Assembly: GCF_024346975.1 (NCBI RefSeq) | Contig: NZ_AP024886.1 | Coordinates: forward strand, 1,030,536 to 1,094,535 | Length of the DNA: 64,000 bases | From: Vibrio neonatus | GTDB lineage: Bacteria; Pseudomonadota; Gammaproteobacteria; Enterobacterales; Vibrionaceae | Reading direction: 5' to 3' | Position numbers and translations under genes: made by a program | Notes under the pieces: generated by a model | Told to the model about the DNA's origin: nothing | Seen by the model: only the letters and a program-made list of their open reading frames with translations | Databases searched by the model: none | Shown: piece after piece, positions 9,761-19,044 of the stretch | How the letters are laid out: each line of letters opens with the position of its first letter | Numbering within the stretch: position 1 is the first letter of the stretch

Positions 9761-9789
9761 AGTGAGTGTCAATATTATTGACACTCACT
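9761..9789 (+). terminator. Hairpin after the LysR gene
   Basis: A perfect 12-bp stem (AGTGAGTGTCAA / TTGACACTCACT) with a 5-base loop, starting 8 bases after the stop. There is no clear T-tract, so it may be a weak terminator or an mRNA 3'-end stabiliser. Confidence 0.55.
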
Positions 9790-9926
9790 AGGTGTAATAA
9801 CACTTTGATATTTAACAGGTTATTTTATTGCCAGCCTCTTTCAATGCTGTTAAACAGTATTCGTGCGTTGAAAAACTCAGCATGCTAACGAACAATGCAA
9901 ATAACTAATTTGTAGAAAGGTTTGTT

Positions 9927-10823
9927 ATGAGTGGTAGGGAAACGTCCTCTGAGCGTGATATTTTAATCTATTCAGCCTTGTTAACTCTAGGGTTTGCCAT
10001 TGGTGGCATTGCTCTTGGTAGTTGGGTTGGCTCAATGGTTATCATCTTTGATGGGGCTTATTCTTTAATTAGCCTAGTGTTAACTTTATTGTCACTGCTT
10101 GCCGCCACCTTAATCGCTCGCCCTTCATCAACACGTTTTCCGCACGGTCTAGCCGCTCTTGAACCTATTGTTATTGCCATTAAAGCCACCGTCATTTTGG
10201 CGTTAGTGTGTATTTCTATCTATTCCGCTATTGACGATCTATTAAGTGGCGGCCATGAAATCAATACTTTTGTCGCAACCCTATTTGGCCTTATCAACGT
10301 GATTGGTTGCGCCTTTGGTTGGGCGCTTATTGCTCGCAAGAATGAGCGCATTGGCTCAGGACTTATTGCCGCTGAAGTAAAACAATGGCAAATGGACACC
10401 TTAATCAGTATTGCAGTGTTAGTCGGCTTTATTAGTGCTTGGCTATTGCTCAAAACACCTTTTGCGGCCTATGCGGTGTATGCCGACCCTGCAATGATGC
10501 TGTTAATGGCCGGCTATTTTTTAAAAGTTCCGGCTATGATGCTCAAACAAGCCCTATCTGAACTGCTAAATATGACCGCTGACCATAAATTATGTTCGCA
10601 AGTGCATCAGTGCGTGACGGATTTACCCGCCGATGGCGATGTTGATCTTACGGTTGCCGCAGTCACCAAAGTCGGTGGGGAGCTACGCATTGATATCGAT
10701 ATGCACCTAGACCAGCAACAGTCTATCGCGCCAAAGGACATTGCCAAGACCCGCTCTGCGCTTAATAAAAAGTTCGATCACCTACCCTATAAATGCCAAT
10801 TGCACCTGAGTTTGATTGCGTGA
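9927..10823 (+). CDS. Cation diffusion facilitator-type transporter, divergent metal site
   Basis: A 298-aa protein with about six membrane segments in residues 12-205 and a cytoplasmic ferredoxin-like C-terminal domain, the CDF architecture for proton-driven metal export. At the positions of the YiiP transport site, the second-helix pair is D42 and S46 (FDGAYS) rather than Asp/Asp. The fifth-helix pair is Q153 and D157 (QWQMD) rather than His/Asp. Half of the usual four ligands are therefore changed, and the transported ion may differ or transport may be altered. AGAAAGG precedes the ATG. Confidence 0.8.
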   Translation: MSGRETSSERDILIYSALLTLGFAIGGIALGSWVGSMVIIFDGAYSLISLVLTLLSLLAATLIARPSSTRFPHGLAALEPIVIAIKATVILALVCISIYSAIDDLLSGGHEINTFVATLFGLINVIGCAFGWALIARKNERIGSGLIAAEVKQWQMDTLISIAVLVGFISAWLLLKTPFAAYAVYADPAMMLLMAGYFLKVPAMMLKQALSELLNMTADHKLCSQVHQCVTDLPADGDVDLTVAAVTKVGGELRIDIDMHLDQQQSIAPKDIAKTRSALNKKFDHLPYKCQLHLSLIA

Positions 10824-11074
10824 GGAAAATGAGTGCAATTGGTTGAATTTATGGAAACATACATTTCTTCGGCGGTTGCATATAATAGGAAAAACTAACC
10901 AATTTAAAGTAACACATTGTTTTTATGATAATAAAACAATATCCCGACGAGTTTAACGCTCAATAGACACTGCCCTTTCTTATAAAACACCTCTCAGATA
11001 AAACCTAACTATACTTGCATTATCAGCCTCTGTATTTTAAAGTTGCATCTAATTTACATCTTTAAGGTTTTAGC

Positions 11075-12259
11075 ATGTTAAACATTACCGACAAAGCAAA
11101 AGAAGAAGCAATCACACCATTGCTAAGACTAGGGTTTCGTCCATTTTTTCTATTAGGCGCGTTATACGCTTTTATTGCCATCCCAGTTTGGATCTACGCC
11201 TATCAAAATGGTCAACCTAACGCACTAGCCGCTCCTGCCCTTTGGTGGCACGCTCATGAAATGCTATTCGGATTCTCAATGGCAATCGTAGCGGGCTTTG
11301 TGCTGACAGCAGTACAAAACTGGACTGGAGTAAACGGCACTAAAGGTTCACGTTTAGGCTTGATTGTGGCTTTGTGGTTGGCGCCGCGCATCCTATTTTG
11401 GACTGCAACACCACTGTGGGTGATCTCTATTATTGAGAGCCTGTTCTTATTGGCTGTGGCTTACGAAGTGGCTATTCGCGTATTTAAATCAAAAGGTTGG
11501 AGAAACCTATTTTTTGTACCGCTATTTCTACTGGCTATCGTGGCAAACTTTGCCAGCTACGCAACCATTAAAGGTGTAGCACCATTTACCTCTAGCGCAG
11601 TATGGCAAGCCATGTTGTGGTGGTTTATGTTACTGCTATCAGTAATGGGTGGACGTGTAATTCCGTTCTTTACTTCACTTCGTATGAAGTTTGAAAAACC
11701 TACCCCTATTCTATGGGTTGAATTAGCCGGTAACCTGCCGCTTGTTCTGCTCTTTGTATTGAGTTTCTTCCCACTGACATTGAGCCAATTAGAAACGCCA
11801 TTGTTTATCTGGGCGGGTGTATTCCAACTGATTAAAGTATTGCGTTGGAAACCATGGACCACCTTTGGTGAGCCTCTAGTATGGTCTCTGCACGCCTCTT
11901 ATGCTTGTATTCCAGCTTACTTGCTACTTAAAGGCTTGACCACAAACGCGTGGTTGGCACACACCTCACTGCACTTATTTGCCATTGGCGCTTTAGCGGG
12001 TTTGATCTTAGCTATGATCACTCGTGTAACTATGGGCCATACTGGACGTAATATTTATGAAGGCCCACAAATGCGCATTGCCTTTATCTCTTTGATTTTA
12101 TCAGCGCTAGTAAGAAGTGTTGGCGTGGGTCTATTCCCACAATACATGATGCAACTGCTTGATGTGGCGACTGTGTTATGGATGATTAGCTTTGGTATGT
12201 ATCTATTAAAATTCGCTAAAATGCTAGCGACGCCAAGAAAAGACGGTCATCCGGGTTAA
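11075..12259 (+). CDS. NnrS family membrane haem/copper protein
   Basis: A 394-aa polytopic membrane protein with about 12 hydrophobic segments, matching the NnrS family linked to protection from nitric oxide stress. Conserved features include LLRLGFRPFFLLGA near the N-terminus, WWHAHEMLFGFS, GGRVIPFFT and ALAGLILAMITRVTMGHTGR. The histidines in HAHE and MGHTGR are candidate haem/metal ligands. TAAGG precedes the ATG. It is expressed alone and ends at a strong bidirectional terminator. NO-dependent NsrR or NorR control is common for this family, but I did not identify an operator. Confidence 0.9.
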   Translation: MLNITDKAKEEAITPLLRLGFRPFFLLGALYAFIAIPVWIYAYQNGQPNALAAPALWWHAHEMLFGFSMAIVAGFVLTAVQNWTGVNGTKGSRLGLIVALWLAPRILFWTATPLWVISIIESLFLLAVAYEVAIRVFKSKGWRNLFFVPLFLLAIVANFASYATIKGVAPFTSSAVWQAMLWWFMLLLSVMGGRVIPFFTSLRMKFEKPTPILWVELAGNLPLVLLFVLSFFPLTLSQLETPLFIWAGVFQLIKVLRWKPWTTFGEPLVWSLHASYACIPAYLLLKGLTTNAWLAHTSLHLFAIGALAGLILAMITRVTMGHTGRNIYEGPQMRIAFISLILSALVRSVGVGLFPQYMMQLLDVATVLWMISFGMYLLKFAKMLATPRKDGHPG

Positions 12260-12327
12260 CCCTTATATCGACTCATAGTTAGGCGTTATACCAATCACAC
12301 TAAGTAAGTGAGCAGAACTAGCGCAGG

Positions 12328-12368
12328 AAAAAGCACCGAATCAGCATTTAGCTCATTCGGTGCTTTTT
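12328..12368. terminator. Bidirectional terminator
   Basis: AAAAAGCACCGAA pairs with TTCGGTGCTTTTTT around a 15-base loop. The A-tract and T-tract on either side make it active in both directions, between nnrS and the convergent hydrolase gene. Confidence 0.92.
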
Positions 12369-12382
12369 TAATATCATCTATA

Positions 12383-13234
12383 TTAGCGATTCGATAACTG
12401 TAAAAAAGCCTCTTGCACAGGCTCACTTTTCATTATTCGGCCATGCCCCAAACCTGTGGTGGCGATCAAAGTGACCTTTTCTGCTTGTTGCGAAACACGC
12501 TGCGACACATCAAAACGAGTAAATCGGTCGCCTTCATCGTGCACGATCAAGGTGGGTGTTTGCCTTAGTTTCAACTTGCCGTAAGGATCAATAGTCGCAA
12601 TTGGGTAATGATATTCGGCACTCACCTCAGCAACCACCTCTTCAAACAATTTCATTGAATACCCAGAACGCTTCACGCTAGTAAATAGGTTATCCAAATA
12701 CTCAAGTACCGGCGCAATCAGCAACAAAGGACACTGGTTTGCTTTAACATGTTTACACTCAATCGTCGAAGCGGTGCCCATGCTGTGCGCAATAATGCCA
12801 GCCACCTCATCAACACTGTCTAAAATGGCTTCTAAGCCTTCTACAAATGCAGGAATATGCCCATAGGCCCCGCCACTACTGCCATGCGCAGGTTGGTCAT
12901 ACGCAAGTGCGGTGAAACCAGACTTAGCTATAAATTCCATTAACGGGAAAAACTGATTGGCGGTACCCGACCAGCCGTGGTTTAACACCCATAACGGGCC
13001 TTCACCTAACGTATAAGTGGTTAAATCGCCATGCGCTGATTTCACCTTCCCCTGAAGCATCGCCTCGGGTTGCGGATTCTTCGGCGCACTACGCACCGGA
13101 GTGAGTAAAAGTTGTCTTGCTAACTTGCGCGCATGACTAGGAGCAACGCGGTGATGAATACGAGTTCCCGCATTGACCAAAGAGCGACGCAAGTTAAATT
13201 TCTGAGAGGTATTAAAGTAGATTTTGTCGCTCAT
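12383..13234 (-). CDS. Alpha/beta hydrolase
   Basis: A 283-aa alpha/beta-hydrolase fold protein. Visible elements are the oxyanion-side HGWSGTANQF, the nucleophile elbow AHSMG (Ser), the acid DEGDRF (Asp) and the C-terminal GLGHGR (His), a complete catalytic triad. The substrate is unknown; esterase or lipase-like activity on small acyl esters is most likely. There is no signal peptide. The ribosome site is weak. Confidence 0.85.
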   Translation of the reverse strand: MSDKIYFNTSQKFNLRRSLVNAGTRIHHRVAPSHARKLARQLLLTPVRSAPKNPQPEAMLQGKVKSAHGDLTTYTLGEGPLWVLNHGWSGTANQFFPLMEFIAKSGFTALAYDQPAHGSSGGAYGHIPAFVEGLEAILDSVDEVAGIIAHSMGTASTIECKHVKANQCPLLLIAPVLEYLDNLFTSVKRSGYSMKLFEEVVAEVSAEYHYPIATIDPYGKLKLRQTPTLIVHDEGDRFTRFDVSQRVSQQAEKVTLIATTGLGHGRIMKSEPVQEAFLQLSNR

Positions 13235-13369
13235 ATTGACTCATGATGAACTGATGTGGATGGGCTATTAAAGCATAGAAAATAGTAACGCATCTATAGC
13301 GTCTAAAGGATCTGTATCAGAGCCATTTATCTCTTTAACTAAATTAAGCAAAAGCCCCAAACAAAAGCG

Positions 13370-13744
13370 TTAGCTAAACACTTGCAATACGTTCAGCACA
13401 GCAAGTACCACAATGGTTGCAAATGTGGCAATCATGCCATATTTACGACCTTGCATTGTGCCGTTTAGCACCGCAAAACCGTGCGCAGCACGCCCAACGA
13501 TAAACACCACACCCAACAAATGAATCAGCCACAGTGATGCGCCATTAAACTCGGCAAGCATCAATAATAATACGCCAATGGGAATGTATTCAGTGGCGTT
13601 GCTGTGCGCGCTCCTAGCAATAGCCAGTTCTTTTACTTGTCCGTCAGAGTGGGAAACCTGATGCTTGCGACGCTGTTTAATTACCTGTATCGATAAGTAA
13701 CAGATCCAAACAGCTAATACAGCGGCGTAAAGGGAAGTGATCAT
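13370..13744 (-). CDS. MAPEG-family membrane protein
   Basis: A 124-aa protein with four predicted membrane helices. The family motif region HSNATEYIPIGVLLLMLAEF carries the E-x-x-P element typical of MAPEG proteins (membrane-associated proteins in eicosanoid and glutathione metabolism). The bacterial role is not settled; glutathione-dependent detoxification is possible. GGAG lies just before the ATG. Confidence 0.87.
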   Translation of the reverse strand: MITSLYAAVLAVWICYLSIQVIKQRRKHQVSHSDGQVKELAIARSAHSNATEYIPIGVLLLMLAEFNGASLWLIHLLGVVFIVGRAAHGFAVLNGTMQGRKYGMIATFATIVVLAVLNVLQVFS

Positions 13745-14100
13745 AAGACTCCATTCTCAAAAAACACTAAAGGTGATGCGTCATTGTTAAACCCTACAGC
13801 GGAACTCTCAAGTGAATATTGAGCAATTTTGTAACAAACTCAATCATACACTACTTGATAAACGCTTTGGGTTAACAAATTATTTACCTAATAGTATCCT
13901 TTAAGAAACAACAAAATCAACCGTATAATCATCAACAAATAGAAAAATCTTCGGCTTTATACTTACTATAGACGTAAAAAATCTCGGACATTCATAATGA
14001 TTGCCCGAGATTATAAATTGACCTTTCATACACTCGTTACTGCGCTATTCTTACCGCTCTTTACCGCAGTCACAAGTGATTTAAAGGTTCACTTGCCCTT
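13745..14100. other. Intergenic region containing the glgB terminator
   Basis: A 356-base AT-rich region. The only structure recognised is the minus-strand hairpin at 13974-14012. The remainder holds the MAPEG gene promoter. Confidence 0.5.
13974..14012 (-). terminator. Terminator after glgB
   Basis: AATCTCGG (13980-13987) pairs with CCGAGATT (14005-14012), with further partial pairing inside the loop. The minus strand continues into TTTTTTACG. It lies about 90 bases past the glgB stop. Confidence 0.8.
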
Positions 14101-16281
14101 TTATAACGCTTTCTTTTTATAGAATACAGTCGCTAATGGTGGCAATACCATATGAATAGATTGCTCTAGACCTTGGCTTTCCACCTTCTCTGTTTTCAAG
14201 CTCGTCGGCACTTCAACATTGGCGCCATGGTACTTGGCGTCATCTGTGTTTAGTAGCAGCTCGTAGCTAGATTCATTTGGGATACCTAAACGGAAATCAT
14301 GATGCGGTACAGGCGTGAAGTTAGTCACCACCAGCACACGTTCACCGTTTTCATCAATGCGCTCATGCGCTAGCACACTGGCTTCCGCCTCATCTTGCAA
14401 GCGCCACTCAAAACCTTTTGGATCATAGTCTAACGCGTGCAGAGCTGTTTCTTGCTGATATAACTTATTCAAGTCACGGGTGAGGTTAAGTACCCCTTGG
14501 TGACGTTCATAATCAAGCAAGAACCACTGTAATTGATCGTCATGGTTCCACTCGGCGGTTTGACCAAATTCAGCGCCCATAAAATTCAGTTTTTTACCTG
14601 GCTGTGCGTACATGTAGCCCATATAAGCACGTAAATTGGCGGTTTTTTGCCACTCATCACCCGGCATTTTATCGTGAATTGCGCCTTTGCCGTACACCAC
14701 TTCATCATGCGACAAAGATAATACGTAGTTCTCACTGTGTGCGTACATCAATGGGAAAGTTAGCGTGTTGTGATGGTATTTACGGTGGATAGGATCTTGC
14801 TGAATATAAGACAAGCTATCGTGCATCCAGCCCATATTCCACTTAAAGCCGAAGCCTAAACCGCCCAAGAAGGTCGGTGCCGATACACCAGGGAAAGCCG
14901 TTGATTCTTCAGCGATTGTCATGGCATTCGGGAAGTGTTTGTACACTTCTTCGTTCATCCACTTCAAGGTCGCAATCGCATCGTAGTTCTCATTGCCACC
15001 ATCTTGGTTAGGTAACCATTGATCGTGACTGCGTGAATAATCTAAGTACAACATTGAAGCCACCGCATCCACACGGATACCATCAATATGGTAATGCTCA
15101 AACCAAAACAGTGCGTTTGACACCATAAAGCGGCGCACATGCTCACGACCTAAATCATAAATATACGAATTCCAATCTTGGTGCCAACCACGACGCGGAT
15201 CAGGATCGTGATACAAAGGCGTCCCATCAAAGTTTGCCAAGCCATGATCATCTGACGGGAAGTGCGCAGGAACCCAGTCTAGCACCACGCCTAAGCCTGC
15301 TTGGTGACACTGGTCTACAAAGTATTTGAAATCATCTGGCGTACCAAAACGACTGGTCGGCGCAAATAAACCGATAGGTTGATAACCCCAAGAACCGTAG
15401 AACGGATGCTCAGAAATCGGCATTAATTCAACATGTGAATAGCCCAGATCAACCAGATATGGGATCAGCTGTTCAGCCAACTCACGATAATTTAAAAACT
15501 CACCATCAGCGTTGCGTTTCCAAGAGCCTGCGTGCAGTTCGTAGAAAGAAAGCGCTTGTTTGCGTTTTTCGGTCACAGGGCGTGTTTGCCATGCGTCATC
15601 TTGCCATTGGTACTTAGTTTGATCGTAAGTTACAGAAGCAAACGATGGATGTTGTTCGTGCTGGAATCCCCATGGGTCTTGCTTGTGTGGCAAACTCTCA
15701 CCATTGGGGCCTTTTATCTCAAATTTATATTGAGAGCCTTCTGGCAATTCAGGAACAAATAAGCCCCAAATACCATAGTCTAGACGTTGCATCGGATGAC
15801 GACGTCCATCCCATTGGTTAAAACCACCAATAAGACTGACTGCTTGAGCGTGAGGTGCATAAACTAAGAAACGAGTACCAGAAATTGTCTTTCCATCACG
15901 CTCTAGAGTGATGAATTGAGAACCCATGTATTTGTACATCTCTTTTGGAGTATGTAAATTCTCAAACTCTTCATACAATGCATGGTACTGGTACGGATCA
16001 TCGATGATCTGCTCAGCGTCGCCCCAGTCAATTGCCAGTTTATAGTGAGTAAAGGTAAGATCTCGCTCTTGTGTCAACACAAACGCATCCATTTCGTCAC
16101 GAACTAATTCAATACGTTCGTCACCAATAATCACTTCGACTCGATGAGCGCCCGGCATCCAAACCGTTAGGTAACGACCTTCTTCTCGAATAAACGGGCC
16201 CAATATTGAAAATGGGTCAGTTAATGCCGCCTGACTCAATTTCTGATAAGCACTTTTGATTTTATCTTGAGGCTTGTCCAC
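14101..16281 (-). CDS. glgB: 1,4-alpha-glucan branching enzyme GlgB
   Basis: GH13 branching enzyme of 726 aa that creates alpha-1,6 branches in glycogen. An N-terminal CBM48 / beta-sandwich region precedes the TIM barrel. Catalytic segments are [14 protein letters not shown] (Asp nucleophile), [11 protein letters not shown] (Glu) and [11 protein letters not shown] (His-Asp). I choose the GTG at 16281: AGGAG at 16289-16293 sits 7 bases upstream, and the length matches the E. coli enzyme (728). A TTG-initiated extension to 16338 lacks a ribosome site. Transcription probably starts in the 404-base gap upstream, since a terminator follows malQ and a GGATGA site lies at 16342-16347. Confidence 0.95.
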   Translation of the reverse strand: MDKPQDKIKSAYQKLSQAALTDPFSILGPFIREEGRYLTVWMPGAHRVEVIIGDERIELVRDEMDAFVLTQERDLTFTHYKLAIDWGDAEQIIDDPYQYHALYEEFENLHTPKEMYKYMGSQFITLERDGKTISGTRFLVYAPHAQAVSLIGGFNQWDGRRHPMQRLDYGIWGLFVPELPEGSQYKFEIKGPNGESLPHKQDPWGFQHEQHPSFASVTYDQTKYQWQDDAWQTRPVTEKRKQALSFYELHAGSWKRNADGEFLNYRELAEQLIPYLVDLGYSHVELMPISEHPFYGSWGYQPIGLFAPTSRFGTPDDFKYFVDQCHQAGLGVVLDWVPAHFPSDDHGLANFDGTPLYHDPDPRRGWHQDWNSYIYDLGREHVRRFMVSNALFWFEHYHIDGIRVDAVASMLYLDYSRSHDQWLPNQDGGNENYDAIATLKWMNEEVYKHFPNAMTIAEESTAFPGVSAPTFLGGLGFGFKWNMGWMHDSLSYIQQDPIHRKYHHNTLTFPLMYAHSENYVLSLSHDEVVYGKGAIHDKMPGDEWQKTANLRAYMGYMYAQPGKKLNFMGAEFGQTAEWNHDDQLQWFLLDYERHQGVLNLTRDLNKLYQQETALHALDYDPKGFEWRLQDEAEASVLAHERIDENGERVLVVTNFTPVPHHDFRLGIPNESSYELLLNTDDAKYHGANVEVPTSLKTEKVESQGLEQSIHMVLPPLATVFYKKKAL

Positions 16282-16685
16282 GCCCAATCTCCTTCGATAT
16301 TTAATTCTATTTATAATTTTTTTGGTGAAAGCAGCCAACTCTCATCCTAGCCATTTTTTATCCATCTTAACGATACTATTGCCACTAAGCTATATTCTTA
16401 ACAAAAACATACACTTTAAAAACATTTGATTTGACATAATGACTTGCATATTTTGTGTCTATCGCCATCGACTCACTGCAACACCACTAACGATTATCAA
16501 ACTGAGCCGGTAAGTTCAAGAAAGTGCAAAATGCCCGCACGATGCGGGCATATCAGTTCTATTGAAACTGTATCAAGATAGAAAAAGAACATTTGAGCAG
16601 CGTGTTTCTATATAGATAAAGCTATATATATGAAGCTATACATAACAAGCTAGATAACAAACCAAGCCGCCCAAATCTCTCATCA
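16282..16685. other. malQ-glgB intergenic region
   Basis: A 404-base gap containing the malQ terminator (16527-16551) and, on the minus strand, a GGATGA hexamer at 16342-16347, about 60 bases before the glgB start. An 11-base stretch, TCATCCTAGCC, is shared with the malP-malQ gap. A separate glgB promoter is likely. Apart from the terminator and the hexamer I see nothing else. Confidence 0.5.
16527..16551 (-). terminator. Terminator after malQ
   Basis: A perfect 9-bp GC-rich stem (ATGCCCGCA / TGCGGGCAT) with a 3-base loop, followed on the minus strand by TTTTGC. It separates malQ from glgB. Confidence 0.8.
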
Positions 16686-18872
16686 TTATTTTTCTGAAGC
16701 TTGCTGACGAACTTCGGTCAATCGTTTTGCTATATGATTTACATCATCGCGCCCAAACATTTCATCTAAATTAACCGATAACTTGCGTCGCCAGTTTGGA
16801 TACTCATCCACAGTGCCCGGAATGTTCACAGGCTTATCCATCTCTAGCCAATCTTCTAACTGCACACTAAGTAGCGAAGAGGCTCCCGCCGCCACATGCA
16901 GTTGTAAGCCTTCAGCAAGGAAGTTGTCCATAGGAACCCAAGCCGCATTATCACCAATACCTGGCGACAAAAACTGCGGGTTATTGTGACGAATGGTATT
17001 TAAAATGCCCTGCTTGCACTCAAGACGCTCATCAAATAAACGCGCTAATTGCTCTTCATTTGGGTACAAACCTAGCTCTTTACCTAACTTCAAATCATCA
17101 CAATGCCAGAAACCGCGCAAGGTTGGCATATCGTGCGTACACAAGGCAGCCATAGATTGCTCTGGATATTGCGTTGGCTCGATAAAGTGCCCAGCATCAT
17201 TATCTTCAAAGAAGAAAATCTTGTAAGAATGAACACCTGCATCACGCAAAATACCGACGATTTCATCAGGCACAGTTCCTAAATCTTCACCAATAACCGA
17301 ACATTGGTAACGATGAGATTCAAGTGCCAAAATAGCCAGCATGTCTTCTACCGGGTAGTAGACGTAAGCACCTTTGGTCGCGTTCTCACCCTTAGGGATC
17401 CACCATAGGCGTAGTAGACCCAATACATGATCAATACGCAGTGCGCCGCAATGTTTCATATTAGCGCGCAGCAACTTAATAAACGGTTCGTAAGCTGTTG
17501 TTTGTAATGTTTGTGGATTAAGAGGCGGTAGCCCCCAATTTTGTCCCAAAGGCCCTAAAATATCAGGCGGAGCACCAATACTCGCATCAAGAATGAGATT
17601 GCCATTATCAGCCCAAGTTTCAGAGCCAGAATCAGCAACGCCAACCGCTAAATCACGGTACAAACCTAAGGTCATGCCTTTTTCTTGGGCTAAAGCTTGT
17701 GCTTCATTAATTTGCGTATCCGCGATCCACTGTAAGTACATGTAAAGATCGACTAAGTCTTTATTATCTTTAATGAATCGTTGCGTACCTGCGCTATTAA
17801 AGCGGCGATATTTTTCAGGAAAAGCAGGCCAACCCCACATTTGATCGTCAGCGTCATGCAGCGTTTTATGCATCGCATCAAAGGCCGCTTGATGCATCAG
17901 GCTATCGCCACCCTCTGCGACAAAGCTCAAGAAAGCTTGCGCACGCTCAGTGTTTTTATCTAAATGACGGGCTTTAAATTCGGCAAACAATAGCGGCAGA
18001 ACTGCCATTTTAAGAGCGGAAACTTCGCTGTAATTCACATGTTGAATTTCACGCGCTTTTTGCAAACGCTGTTGAAACTCTGCACTGCCAACTTTTTGCT
18101 GTGCTTGTACGCTTAGCGCAAACTCAGGCACCGAGCTTACGTCGATGTACATGATGTTTAACCAGCGGCGCGAAGACGGACTGTATGGGCTAGCACCTTC
18201 TGGATTTGCTGGGAATAGAGAGTGAATTGGGTTTAAACCGACAAAATCACCACCGCGAGCGGCAATATCACCCACTAGCTGTTTTAAATCACCAAAATCA
18301 CCAATACCCCAGTTGTGCGGAGTGCGCAGGGTATAAAGCTGAATACTTGGGCCCCATAGCTTTTTGCCTTGCTCAATATCCGCCTGTTTAAAACACGCTT
18401 TTGGGGTAATGATTAAGGTCATTTCATACGGTGCTTTGCGACGTTTGCGCGTCACTAACAGTTTGTGATAACCCCAGTTTATATCTGCCGGCAAAGCAAA
18501 CACCAACGGCCCGCCCTGTTTGCGATCATCTCGGACAATTTGTGATTGCAAATAGCCTTCAAGAACTTCACCTTGTTCGGTTTCTAGACGCCACGCAAAC
18601 TCACTTTCGCGAGCGCTGACACCCAAATTTAGTTCCACTTCTACTGATTCGTCATCACGAACCACTAGCACTGGCGCCAAGACATCTTTCTTATGTTTTT
18701 TTTCTGCAGATTTAAGCAGTGCTTCGTCACTACTGGTATCGTAGCCAAGAGCAGCAAGTAAACGCTCAATAGTCTCATCTTCAACGTTGGCAGGTTCTCC
18801 CCACGCGCTGACATAGTTATCGGCAATACGAGCCATTTCGGCGACTTTTTTTAATGCGGATTGTGTTTTCAT
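16686..18872 (-). CDS. malQ: 4-alpha-glucanotransferase (amylomaltase) MalQ
   Basis: GH77 enzyme of 728 aa that disproportionates maltodextrins in the cytoplasm, releasing glucose and longer chains for MalP. The catalytic segments are LRIDHVLGLLRLWWIP (Asp), VIGEDLGTVP (Glu) and THDMPTLRGFW (Asp). The N-terminal ~140 residues form the additional domain found in enterobacterial and vibrio MalQ. GGAGAGAG precedes the ATG. It follows malP after 172 bases that contain a long hairpin, so expression relative to malP may be modulated. Confidence 0.95.
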   Translation of the reverse strand: MKTQSALKKVAEMARIADNYVSAWGEPANVEDETIERLLAALGYDTSSDEALLKSAEKKHKKDVLAPVLVVRDDESVEVELNLGVSARESEFAWRLETEQGEVLEGYLQSQIVRDDRKQGGPLVFALPADINWGYHKLLVTRKRRKAPYEMTLIITPKACFKQADIEQGKKLWGPSIQLYTLRTPHNWGIGDFGDLKQLVGDIAARGGDFVGLNPIHSLFPANPEGASPYSPSSRRWLNIMYIDVSSVPEFALSVQAQQKVGSAEFQQRLQKAREIQHVNYSEVSALKMAVLPLLFAEFKARHLDKNTERAQAFLSFVAEGGDSLMHQAAFDAMHKTLHDADDQMWGWPAFPEKYRRFNSAGTQRFIKDNKDLVDLYMYLQWIADTQINEAQALAQEKGMTLGLYRDLAVGVADSGSETWADNGNLILDASIGAPPDILGPLGQNWGLPPLNPQTLQTTAYEPFIKLLRANMKHCGALRIDHVLGLLRLWWIPKGENATKGAYVYYPVEDMLAILALESHRYQCSVIGEDLGTVPDEIVGILRDAGVHSYKIFFFEDNDAGHFIEPTQYPEQSMAALCTHDMPTLRGFWHCDDLKLGKELGLYPNEEQLARLFDERLECKQGILNTIRHNNPQFLSPGIGDNAAWVPMDNFLAEGLQLHVAAGASSLLSVQLEDWLEMDKPVNIPGTVDEYPNWRRKLSVNLDEMFGRDDVNHIAKRLTEVRQQASEK

Positions 18873-19003
18873 CGCTCTCTCCGAAGACGAAACACGCCTT
18901 CAAACTTGTAAATTTGGTATCGGAAACGACGCGCTTAAATCAACAATAAGCGCTACTTTCCCTTACTTGACTCGCATGAGTCGTTATTCGTTTTTCAATT
19001 CAT

Positions 19004-19034
19004 CATCCTAGCCCTGCAATGCAGAGCTAGGATG
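19004..19034 (-). other. Long hairpin in the malP-malQ gap
   Basis: CATCCTAGC-C-CTGC pairs with GCAG-A-GCTAGGATG around a 3-base loop, with a single mismatch. No T-tract follows on the minus strand. The arms contain TCATCC/GGATGA, identical to MalT half-sites. It begins 11 bases after the malP stop. It may be an mRNA 3'-end stabiliser, an attenuator, or a regulator site. Confidence 0.6.
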
Positions 19035-19044
19035 AATAGCACTA

